Below, piece by piece: positions 17,711-25,257 of a stretch of DNA of 64,000 nucleotides. Each line of letters starts with the position of its first letter. Positions within the stretch are counted from its first letter, which is position 1. Source of the stretch: Rhodospirillales bacterium (GTDB lineage Bacteria > Pseudomonadota > Alphaproteobacteria > Acetobacterales > Acetobacteraceae); NCBI GenBank assembly GCA_017304945.1, contig JAFKLG010000076.1:1-64000 (forward strand), read 5' to 3'. The notes beneath the pieces are model-generated. The model made no database searches. It worked only from the letters and a program-made list of their open reading frames with translations, and was not told the DNA's origin. Both the position numbers and the translations under genes were made by a program.

Positions 17711-19117
17711 ATGTCCGCCAGTCTCACCTCGCTCGCCTACCTCGTCGCCGCGGTCCTGTTCATCCTGGCGCTGCGCGGCCTGTCCTCCCCGGTCACCTCC
17801 CGGCAGGGCAACCGCTACGGCATGATCGGCATGGCGGTCGCGGTGATCGCCACGCTGCTGCATCACGGCATGCATGGCGGCGGCTACGCGCTGATCATCC
17901 TCGGCCTCCTGATCGGAGGTGCGATCGGCGCGTATATCGCACGCAAGATCCAGATGACGGCGCTGCCACAGCTCGTGGCCGCGTTCCACTCGCTGGTCGG
18001 GCTCGCCGCCGTGTTCGTGGCCGCGGCCGCGCTGAACGCCCCCGAGGCGTTCGGCATCGGCATCCCCGGCGCGATCCACGGCCAGAGCCTGGTCGAGATG
18101 TCCCTCGGGCTCGCGATCGGCGCGATCACGTTCTCCGGCTCGCTGATCGCCTTCGCCAAGCTCCAGGCGCTGATGAGCGGCGCGCCGATCATCTTCCCCG
18201 GCCAGCACAAGCTGAACCTCGGCCTCGGCATCCTGCTCGTGGTGCTGATCGTGATCTTCGTGGCGAGCGGCGGCTCGCAGCCGATCTTCTGGCTGATCGC
18301 GCTGCTCTCGCTGGCCCTCGGCTTCCTGATCATCATCCCGATCGGCGGCGCCGACATGCCGGTGGTCGTCTCGATGCTGAACAGCTACTCGGGCTGGGCG
18401 GCGGCGGGCATCGGCTTCACCATCCAGAACCTGGCGCTGATCATCACCGGCTCGCTGGTGGGCGCCTCGGGCGCGATCCTGTCCTACATCATGTGCAAGG
18501 GCATGAATCGCAGCATCATCAACGTCTTGCTGGGCGGGTTCGGCACCGAGAGCGGCGCCGCCGCGGCGGCGGGCGGTGGGGGCGACCGCACGGTCAAGAG
18601 CGGCAATGCCGACGATGCGGCGTTCATCCTGAAGAACGCCTCCAAGGTCATCATCGTCCCCGGCTACGGCATGGCGGTGGCCCAGGCGCAGCACGCGCTG
18701 CGCGAAATGGCGGACACGCTGAAGAAGGAGGGGGTGGAGGTGAAATACGCCATCCACCCCGTCGCCGGCCGCATGCCCGGCCACATGAACGTGCTGCTGG
18801 CCGAGGCCAACGTGCCCTACGACGAAGTGTTCGAACTCGAGCAGATCAACAGCGAGTTCTCCACCGCCGACGTGGCCTATGTGATCGGGGCCAACGACGT
18901 GACCAATCCCGCCGCCAAGACCGATCCTTCGAGCGCGATCTACGGCATGCCCATCCTCGACGTGGAAAAGGCGGGGACGGTGCTGTTCGTGAAGCGCTCC
19001 ATGGCCTCGGGCTACGCGGGCGTGGAGAACGAGCTGTTCTTCCGTCCCAACACGATGATGCTGTTCGGCGACGCGAAGAAGATGACCGAAGAGATCGTGC
19101 AGGCGCTGGGGCACTGA
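17711..19117 (+). CDS. pntB: NAD(P) transhydrogenase subunit beta
   Basis: Carries the remaining proton-channel helices and the NADP(H)-binding domain (dIII). The N-terminal 270 or so residues hold about nine membrane helices. The C-terminal 180 residues contain the NADP fingerprint VPGYGMAVAQAQ and the conserved HPVAGRMPGHMNVLLAEANV and RSMASGYAG blocks. The 468-residue length is standard. Last gene of the pntAA-pntAB-pntB operon. Confidence 0.97.
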   Translation: MSASLTSLAYLVAAVLFILALRGLSSPVTSRQGNRYGMIGMAVAVIATLLHHGMHGGGYALIILGLLIGGAIGAYIARKIQMTALPQLVAAFHSLVGLAAVFVAAAALNAPEAFGIGIPGAIHGQSLVEMSLGLAIGAITFSGSLIAFAKLQALMSGAPIIFPGQHKLNLGLGILLVVLIVIFVASGGSQPIFWLIALLSLALGFLIIIPIGGADMPVVVSMLNSYSGWAAAGIGFTIQNLALIITGSLVGASGAILSYIMCKGMNRSIINVLLGGFGTESGAAAAAGGGGDRTVKSGNADDAAFILKNASKVIIVPGYGMAVAQAQHALREMADTLKKEGVEVKYAIHPVAGRMPGHMNVLLAEANVPYDEVFELEQINSEFSTADVAYVIGANDVTNPAAKTDPSSAIYGMPILDVEKAGTVLFVKRSMASGYAGVENELFFRPNTMMLFGDAKKMTEEIVQALGH

Positions 19118-19167
19118 CGTTCACCCTTCGTCAATGTCGATGGTTCAGTGTGGCTCCCTGGTGAAGT

Positions 19168-19198
19168 GAAACCGCAGATGAACGCGGATGAACGCAGA
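19168..19198 (+). repeat. left arm of the inverted repeat flanking the GxxExxY gene
   Basis: 31-bp arm built from a tandem ten-base unit GC(A/G)GATGAAC. It matches the reverse complement of 19592-19622 at 27 of 31 positions. The gene's start codon (19188) lies inside it. Confidence 0.85.
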
Positions 19199-19580
19199 TG
19201 AGTTCGCGCTGAATAATCTCTCCGAGCGGATCATTGGCTGTTCGATGACGGTCAGTAATGCGCTCGGGGTGGGATTTCTCGAGAAGGTCTACGAGAATGC
19301 TCTTGCGCATGAACTGCGCAAGAGCGGAGTGCGGATCGCGCAGCAGAAGGACGTCTCCGTCCGGTATGACGGCGTGGTCGTCGGCATCTACACCGCCGAT
19401 CTCGTCGTCGAGGAGACGGCGATCGTCGAATTGAAGGCGGTGCGCGCGCTCGACCACGTTCACCGTGCCCAGTGTCTGAATTATCTGCGTGCGACCGGCC
19501 TGCCGCTCGGCTTGCTGATCAATTTCGGGCGTCCGCGCCTGGAAATCCGCCGCCTCGTGAGCAGGCGCGCCGCCGGCTGA
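19188..19580 (+). CDS. GxxExxY family protein (PD-(D/E)XK-like)
   Basis: A 130-residue member of the GxxExxY family, named for the motif seen here as [13 protein letters not shown] (residues about 27-39). The later block [19 protein letters not shown] has the spacing of a PD-(D/E)XK nuclease core (Asp, then Glu-x-Lys), which suggests but does not prove nuclease chemistry. Members are scattered among bacteria and no role is firmly established. The gene is bracketed by 31-bp inverted repeats, and the ATG at 19188 sits within the left arm without a clear ribosome-binding site. It lies alone between pntB and pyrH and looks like a small inserted module. Confidence 0.85.
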   Translation: MNADEFALNNLSERIIGCSMTVSNALGVGFLEKVYENALAHELRKSGVRIAQQKDVSVRYDGVVVGIYTADLVVEETAIVELKAVRALDHVHRAQCLNYLRATGLPLGLLINFGRPRLEIRRLVSRRAAG

Positions 19581-19591
19581 CCCCTGCACGA

Positions 19592-19622
19592 TCCGCGTTC
19601 ATCTGTGTTCATCCGCGGTTTC
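19592..19622 (-). repeat. right arm of the inverted repeat flanking the GxxExxY gene
   Basis: Reverse-complement partner of 19168-19198 (27 of 31 positions), starting 11 bp after the stop codon. Together the arms enclose a module of about 455 bp. Confidence 0.85.
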
Positions 19623-19794
19623 AACGAGGTCGCCGGCGCCCCGGCCTCTGCAGGGCTCTCCCCGACGCAACGCGCAGCCGTCTGCATCAGCGGTTCGCAC
19701 CAGCGCCGGACCCCAGGCACGGAACCCGCCCGCCTTGCCCCCCCAGCCCGCGCGCACTATACGTCCGTGCCTCCACCCAAGACCGGACGGATCG

Positions 19795-20520
19795 ATGACA
19801 GACACGCCCGCCTACAAGCGCGTCCTGCTGAAGCTGTCCGGCGAAGCCCTGATGGGCCGGCGCGAATACGGACTCGACACCGGCATGGTCGGCACCATCG
19901 CCGATGATCTGCAGGCCGTCGTCGCCATGGGCGTCGAGGTCTCCGTCGTGATCGGCGGCGGCAACATCTTCCGCGGCGTCTCCGCCGCCGCCTCCGGCAT
20001 GGATCGCGCCCAGGCCGACTACATGGGCATGCTCGCCACCGTCATGAACGCGCTCGCCATGCAGAGCGCGCTCGAGAAGCGGGGCGTCCCCACCCGCGTG
20101 CAGTCGGCCATCCCCATGGCCAGCGTCTGCGAGCCCTATATCCGCCGCCGCGCCGTCCGCCACATGGAGAAGGGGCGGGTGGTGATCTTCGCCGCCGGCA
20201 CCGGCAACCCGTTCTTCACCACCGACACCGCCGCCGCGCTGCGCGCCGCCGAAATGGGGTGTGACGCTTTGTTGAAGGGGACGCAGGTCGACGGCGTCTA
20301 CTCCGCCGACCCGCGCAAGGTGGCCGACGCACGGCGCTACGAGCAACTGACCTATCTCGACGTGCTCGCCAACGACCTCGCCGTCATGGATGCCGCGGCC
20401 ATCAGCCTGGCGCGCGAAAACCACCTGCCTATCGTAGTATTTAACATCCACGCCCCGGGTGCCTTCGCGCAGGTCATGCGCGGCGAAGGCCGGTTCACCC
20501 GGATCGTGGAGGCGCAATAG
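19795..20520 (+). CDS. pyrH: UMP kinase
   Basis: Phosphorylates UMP to UDP for pyrimidine nucleotides and UDP-sugars; bacterial UMP kinases belong to the amino-acid kinase fold. Motifs: [10 protein letters not shown] near the start, [24 protein letters not shown], and the nucleotide-binding [17 protein letters not shown]. The 241-residue length is typical. ATG 19795 begins at the conserved [10 protein letters not shown] core; in-frame codons upstream run back into the GxxExxY repeat arm region. First of the pyrH-frr-uppS-cdsA-dxr-rseP-bamA run found in many proteobacteria. Confidence 0.97.
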   Translation: MTDTPAYKRVLLKLSGEALMGRREYGLDTGMVGTIADDLQAVVAMGVEVSVVIGGGNIFRGVSAAASGMDRAQADYMGMLATVMNALAMQSALEKRGVPTRVQSAIPMASVCEPYIRRRAVRHMEKGRVVIFAAGTGNPFFTTDTAAALRAAEMGCDALLKGTQVDGVYSADPRKVADARRYEQLTYLDVLANDLAVMDAAAISLARENHLPIVVFNIHAPGAFAQVMRGEGRFTRIVEAQ

Positions 20521-20545
20521 CGCGCCTGGACTGGGGGGCTTTGCC

Positions 20546-21115
20546 ATGGCTGCTGCGGATCTCGATACGCTGAAACAGGACCTGGGCCGCCGGATGGACG
20601 GCGCGCTCGAGACGCTGAGGCGCGAATTCAACGGCTTGCGCACGGGGCGGGCGCATCCCGGCCTGCTCGAGCCGGTGCGTGTCACCGCCTACGGCACCGA
20701 GATGCCGCTGAACCAGGTCGGCACGGTCGGCGCGCCGGAGCCGCGCATGCTGACCGTGCAGGTGTGGGACAAGTCGATGGTCTCCGCCGTCGAGAAGGCC
20801 ATCCGTGACTCCGGTCTCGGCCTCAACCCGGCCGCCGACGGCATGCTGGTGCGGGTGCCGATCCCCCAGCTCACCACCGAACGCCGCGCCGAACTCGCCA
20901 AGACGGCGCACAAATACGCGGAGGGCGCCAAGGTCGCGGTGCGCGGCGTGCGCCGCGACGGGATGGAGCAGGTCAAGGGCTTCGAGAAGAAGCACGAGAT
21001 CGGCGAGGACGTCGCCAAGACCTGGCAGGACGAGGTCCAGAAGCTCACCGACCAGTACATCAAGCGCGTCGACGAGGCGCTGGCGGACAAAGAGAAAGAC
21101 ATCCGCCAGGTCTGA
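20546..21115 (+). CDS. frr: ribosome recycling factor
   Basis: Splits post-termination ribosomes together with EF-G. The 189-residue protein has the expected two-domain pattern: helical arms ([20 protein letters not shown] and the C-terminal [18 protein letters not shown]) around the beta domain with NQVGTV and VQVWDKSM. It follows pyrH by 25 bp and precedes uppS by 8 bp in the same operon. Confidence 0.97.
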   Translation: MAAADLDTLKQDLGRRMDGALETLRREFNGLRTGRAHPGLLEPVRVTAYGTEMPLNQVGTVGAPEPRMLTVQVWDKSMVSAVEKAIRDSGLGLNPAADGMLVRVPIPQLTTERRAELAKTAHKYAEGAKVAVRGVRRDGMEQVKGFEKKHEIGEDVAKTWQDEVQKLTDQYIKRVDEALADKEKDIRQV

Positions 21116-21123
21116 CAGAGAGC

Positions 21124-21903
21124 ATGTCCTCCCGCCCCCAGCCGGTTGCCACCGCCGAGGCGCCCCGCGCCGCCGAGGAGCCCCGCACCGCGACCGAGGG
21201 CGGCGTGCCGACCCATGTCGCGATCATCATGGATGGCAACGGGCGCTGGGCCGCGTCGCGCCGGCTGCCGCGCATCGCCGGCCACCGGGAAGGCGCGCGG
21301 GCGCTCCGCCGCACCATCGAGGCGGCGATCCGCAACCGCGTCGCCTGGCTCACCATCTACGCCTTCAGCAGCGAGAACTGGCGCCGTCCGGCCGCCGAGG
21401 TGCTCGACCTGACCGGCCTGCTGCGCCACTATTTGCGCAACGAGGTCGCGGAGTTGCGCCAGAATGGCGTGCGGCTGCGCTTCATCGGCGATCGCTCGCG
21501 CTTCGATCCCGACATCCAGCGCGACCTCGTGACCGCCGAACGCGACACCGCCACGAATGGCCGACTGAACCTGACCGTCGCGCTGTCCTACGGGGCGCGG
21601 GCCGAGATCCTGGCGGCCGCCCGCCACGTGGCCGAGGCGGCGCGGGCGGGGCGGCTCGATCCCGCGGCGCTCGACGAGGCGACGTTCGAGGGCTTCCTCT
21701 CGACCGCCGGCATCCCCGATCCCGACCTGATCCTGCGCACCTCCGGCGAGCAGCGGCTCTCCAACTTCCTGCTCTGGCAGGCCGCCTATGCGGAGCTGGT
21801 GTTCCTCGACGTGCTCTGGCCCGATTTCGGGGAAGAGCACTTCGCCCAGGCGCTGGCCGATTACGCGCGGCGCGAACGCCGCTTCGGCGCCCGTCCCGCT
21901 TGA
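21124..21903 (+). CDS. uppS: undecaprenyl diphosphate synthase
   Basis: Makes the C55 lipid carrier for peptidoglycan and surface polysaccharides from FPP and IPP. Signature HVAIIMDGNGRWA places the catalytic aspartate at D37; later blocks IYAFSSENWRRP and LILRTSGEQRLSNFLLWQ are family-typical. An N-terminal extension of about 28 residues rich in Ala, Pro and Glu precedes the core. Located between frr and cdsA, the usual alphaproteobacterial order. Confidence 0.96.
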   Translation: MSSRPQPVATAEAPRAAEEPRTATEGGVPTHVAIIMDGNGRWAASRRLPRIAGHREGARALRRTIEAAIRNRVAWLTIYAFSSENWRRPAAEVLDLTGLLRHYLRNEVAELRQNGVRLRFIGDRSRFDPDIQRDLVTAERDTATNGRLNLTVALSYGARAEILAAARHVAEAARAGRLDPAALDEATFEGFLSTAGIPDPDLILRTSGEQRLSNFLLWQAAYAELVFLDVLWPDFGEEHFAQALADYARRERRFGARPA

Positions 21904-21966
21904 TCCCCGCCGGTTCGTCCCCGCGTTTCCTGCCTGCGCCGGGACACGCAACAGGAGCGGCCTGAG

Positions 21967-22776
21967 ATGGCGAGCGGCCGGTGGGCCGATCTCCGGCTCC
22001 GAGTCGCGTCCGCCGCGGTGCTCGTGCCGGTGGCCATCGCGTGTTTGTGGTACGGCGGAGTCGCCTTCGTCCTGCTCGCCGCCATCGCCGCGGCGGGAAT
22101 GGGGGCGGAGTGGGGCACGATCATCGGCAATCCCCCCGCGCACTGGCCCGGCTGGCTGCTGCCGGCGGGGCTCGCGGCCGCCACCGTGCTCGCCGGTTCG
22201 GGCCAGCCGGCCGCCGCCGCCCTGGTCCTGCTGGTCGCCGCCGCGCTGCTGGCCGCCGTCTCGCCGGGGCGCCGGGCCTGGTCGCTGGCGGGCGTGCTCT
22301 ATCTCGGCCCGACCGCGATCGCGCTGCCCTGGCTGCGCGCCGACCCGGTCGCCGGGTTCGCCAACGTGCTGTTCCTGTTGCTGTTGGTGTGGGCGAGCGA
22401 CATCGGCGCCTACCTGGTGGGGCGCTGCGTCGGCGGGCCGAAACTCGCGCCCCGCATCTCGCCGGGCAAGACCCGCTCCGGCGCCGTGGGCGGGCTGTTG
22501 GCCGCCATCGGCGTGGCCTGGCTCGCCGCCCACCTGCTGCAACCGCCCGCCGCGGCCTGGCCGATCGTGCCGCTGGCCGCCGTGCTCGGCGTCGCCGCCC
22601 AGGCGGGAGACCTTTTCGAAAGCTGGGTGAAGCGCCATTTCGGCGTGAAGGATTCCGGGCGCTCGATCCCCGGCCATGGCGGGCTGCTCGACCGGCTGGA
22701 TGCCGTGCTCGCGGTGGCCCCGCTCGTGGCCGCGCTGGCGCTGGCAGCCGGACGTGGAGTAGTCATTTGGCAATGA
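21967..22776 (+). CDS. cdsA: phosphatidate cytidylyltransferase
   Basis: Integral membrane enzyme making CDP-diacylglycerol, the precursor of all phospholipids. About eight hydrophobic helices precede the C-terminal CDP-DAG synthase signature SWVKRHFGVKDSGRSIPGHG followed by GLLDRLDA. 269 residues, standard length. The stop overlaps the dxr start by four bases (ATGA). Confidence 0.95.
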   Translation: MASGRWADLRLRVASAAVLVPVAIACLWYGGVAFVLLAAIAAAGMGAEWGTIIGNPPAHWPGWLLPAGLAAATVLAGSGQPAAAALVLLVAAALLAAVSPGRRAWSLAGVLYLGPTAIALPWLRADPVAGFANVLFLLLLVWASDIGAYLVGRCVGGPKLAPRISPGKTRSGAVGGLLAAIGVAWLAAHLLQPPAAAWPIVPLAAVLGVAAQAGDLFESWVKRHFGVKDSGRSIPGHGGLLDRLDAVLAVAPLVAALALAAGRGVVIWQ

Positions 22777-23954
22777 GCGCAGCGTCACTTCCCCCCAAGC
22801 GCAGCATCACCGTGCTCGGGAGCACCGGGAGCGTCGGCACCCAGACGATCGATCTCCTCTCGGCCGACCCGGCGCGGTTCGCGGTGCGCGCCCTGGTGGC
22901 CGGCCGCAATGCCGCGCTGCTCGCCGAACAGGCCACCGCACTCGGGGCCGAACATGCGGTGGTCGCCGATCCCGCCGCTTATCCTGCCCTCCGCCAGGCG
23001 CTCGCCGGCACCGGCATCACCGTCGCGGCCGGTCCGGAAGCGGTGGTCGAGGCGGCGGCGATGGACGCCGACTGGACCATGGCCGCGATCACCGGCGCGG
23101 CCGGCCTCGCCGCCACGCTGGCCGCGATCCGCCGCGGGCGCGCGGTCGCCCTCGCCAACAAGGAGGCGCTGGTCTGCGCCGGCGAGGTCATGCTGAGCGC
23201 GGTTCGGGAAGCCGGGGCCACGCTGCTGCCGGTCGACTCCGAACACAACGCGATCTTCCAGTCCCTGGCCGACCAGAACCACGCCGCGCTCGAGAAGATC
23301 GTGCTGACCGCCTCGGGCGGGCCGTTCCGCACCGCCAGCCTCGAGGAGATGGCGCGGGCGACGCCGGACGTGGCGCTGCGCCACCCGATCTGGTCCATGG
23401 GCGCGAAGATCAGCATCGATTCGGCGACCATGATGAACAAGGGCCTCGAGGTGATCGAGGCCGCGCGGCTGTTCGGCCTGCCGGACGCGAAAATCGGCGT
23501 GCTGGTGCACCCGCAATCGGTGATCCACGGCCTCGTCTACTACCAGGACGGATCGGTGCTCGCGCAACTCGGCTCGCCCGACATGCGCATCCCGATTTCC
23601 CATACGCTCGCCTGGCCCGCCCGCATGGCGACGCCCTCGCCACGGCTCGACCTCGCGGCGGTCGGCCGGCTGGAATTCGACGAACCCGACCTGGTGCGCT
23701 TCCCCGCGCTACGGCTCGCGCGCGAAGCGCTGCGCGCCGGCGGCGGGGCGCCCGCCATCCTCAGCGCGGCCAACGAGGTCGCGGTCGACGCCTTCCTGCA
23801 GCGGCGGATCGGCTTCCTCGACATCGCCAGCACGGTCGAGGAGGTCATGGCTGCCCTCGGCACCCCACCGGCCGACACGCTCGACCAGGTGATCGCGCTC
23901 GATGCCGAGTCCCGCCGCGCCGCCGACCGGCTCGCCACTGCGCGCGCCGCCTGA
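22773..23954 (+). CDS. dxr: 1-deoxy-D-xylulose 5-phosphate reductoisomerase
   Basis: Commits DXP to MEP in the non-mevalonate isoprenoid pathway that feeds uppS. NADPH motif VLGSTGSVGTQT near residue 14, ALANKEALVCAG, the active-site LPVDSEHNAIFQ and the metal-binding SGGPFR and SMGAKISIDSATMMNKGLE blocks are intact. 393 residues. The ATG at 22773 overlaps the cdsA stop; the open frame upstream of it is antisense-like and not homologous. Confidence 0.97.
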   Translation: MSAASLPPKRSITVLGSTGSVGTQTIDLLSADPARFAVRALVAGRNAALLAEQATALGAEHAVVADPAAYPALRQALAGTGITVAAGPEAVVEAAAMDADWTMAAITGAAGLAATLAAIRRGRAVALANKEALVCAGEVMLSAVREAGATLLPVDSEHNAIFQSLADQNHAALEKIVLTASGGPFRTASLEEMARATPDVALRHPIWSMGAKISIDSATMMNKGLEVIEAARLFGLPDAKIGVLVHPQSVIHGLVYYQDGSVLAQLGSPDMRIPISHTLAWPARMATPSPRLDLAAVGRLEFDEPDLVRFPALRLAREALRAGGGAPAILSAANEVAVDAFLQRRIGFLDIASTVEEVMAALGTPPADTLDQVIALDAESRRAADRLATARAA

Positions 23955-23990
23955 TCCACCCTCCAAGCCGACCGACCCCAGAGGCCTCCC

Positions 23991-25103
23991 GTGCTCCACG
24001 CCATCCCGGACCTGCTTCGCACCGTGCTCGCCTTCGTCGTGGTGCTGGGCGTGCTCGTCTTCGTGCACGAACTCGGTCACTACCTCGCCGCGCGCTGGCG
24101 CAACGTGCATGTCGAAGTGTTCTCGATCGGCTTCGGCCGCGCGATCACCTCCTGGGTCGACCGCCAGGGCACGCTCTGGAAGCTCGCCTGGATCCCGCTC
24201 GGCGGCTACGTGAAGCTGCACGGCCAGGAGCGGCCCGAGGACGTGCCGGAGGAGCTGCGCGCCCAGTGGATCGCCGGCCGCACCTTCCATGAGAAGGGCG
24301 TCGGCTCCCGCGCGATCGTGGTCGCCGCCGGCCCGATCGCCAACTTCCTGCTCGCCGCGGTGCTGTTCGCCGGGCTCTTCCTCGCCTTCGGCAAGCCGCT
24401 GACCCTGCCCGTGGTGGGGGAGGTGCTGCCCGACAGCGCCGCCGCCCATGCCGGCTTGCAGGCGAACGACCGGATCATCCGAATCGGCGACACGCCGATC
24501 CACGACTTCGAGGACATCCAGAAGATCGTCACCGCGGCGCCCGATGCCACGCTGCCCGTCACGGTGCAGCGTGACGGCGCCGACCAGGTGCTGACCGTGC
24601 ACACCGAGTCGCGGGAGGCGGGCGGCAAGCGCGTCGGCCTCCTCGGCATCCGCGGCGGCAAGGTGGAGTACCAGAAGCTGAGCGTTCCGGGCGCCATCTG
24701 GGGCGGCATCACGCAGACCTGGACCGTGACCGCCGATACGCTGAGCGGCCTCGCGGAGATGATCGGCGGTCGCCGCGGCACCGACGAACTGGGCGGCCCG
24801 CTCCGCATCGCCCAGCTGTCCGGCCAGGTCGCCGAACTCGGGGTGGCGAGCCTGATCTCGTTCATCGCCGTGCTCTCGGTGAATCTGGGGCTGATCAACC
24901 TGTTCCCGATTCCCGTGCTCGATGGCGGGCACCTGCTGTTCTACCTGGCGGAGGCGATTCGCGGCCGGCCGCTGCCGCCGCGGGCGCTGGAATACGGGTT
25001 TCGCGCCGGTCTCGCGGTTCTTGCCGGATTGTTCATCTTCGCCACTTGGAACGATCTGACGCATATCGGCGTGTTTCGGTGGTTTGCCGGCCTGATCGGG
25101 TAA
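23991..25103 (+). CDS. rseP: RIP metalloprotease RseP (site-2 protease)
   Basis: Intramembrane zinc protease that releases anti-sigma factors and clears signal peptides. The first membrane helix carries FVHELGHYLAARW with zinc ligands H26 and H30 and catalytic E27. One PDZ domain is recognisable (about 140-210, VLPDSAAAHAGLQANDRI), followed by the conserved C-terminal NLFPIPVLDGGHL. 370 residues, starting at a GTG. Placed between dxr and bamA as in most proteobacteria. Confidence 0.95.
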   Translation: MLHAIPDLLRTVLAFVVVLGVLVFVHELGHYLAARWRNVHVEVFSIGFGRAITSWVDRQGTLWKLAWIPLGGYVKLHGQERPEDVPEELRAQWIAGRTFHEKGVGSRAIVVAAGPIANFLLAAVLFAGLFLAFGKPLTLPVVGEVLPDSAAAHAGLQANDRIIRIGDTPIHDFEDIQKIVTAAPDATLPVTVQRDGADQVLTVHTESREAGGKRVGLLGIRGGKVEYQKLSVPGAIWGGITQTWTVTADTLSGLAEMIGGRRGTDELGGPLRIAQLSGQVAELGVASLISFIAVLSVNLGLINLFPIPVLDGGHLLFYLAEAIRGRPLPPRALEYGFRAGLAVLAGLFIFATWNDLTHIGVFRWFAGLIG

Positions 25104-25257
25104 TCCACCACCTCACCCCGCGCGTATCGATCGCGCCAGCGTGATGGGCTCCCTAGCGTCCGTCGGAGCGCGGGGCTATTCTCCGCCGCCCGGAAACCCA
25201 GTACCAGCACGTGCGGCGCATTGAAGAGTTTTGCGCGTCAGAGGGGAGACTAGCCGT

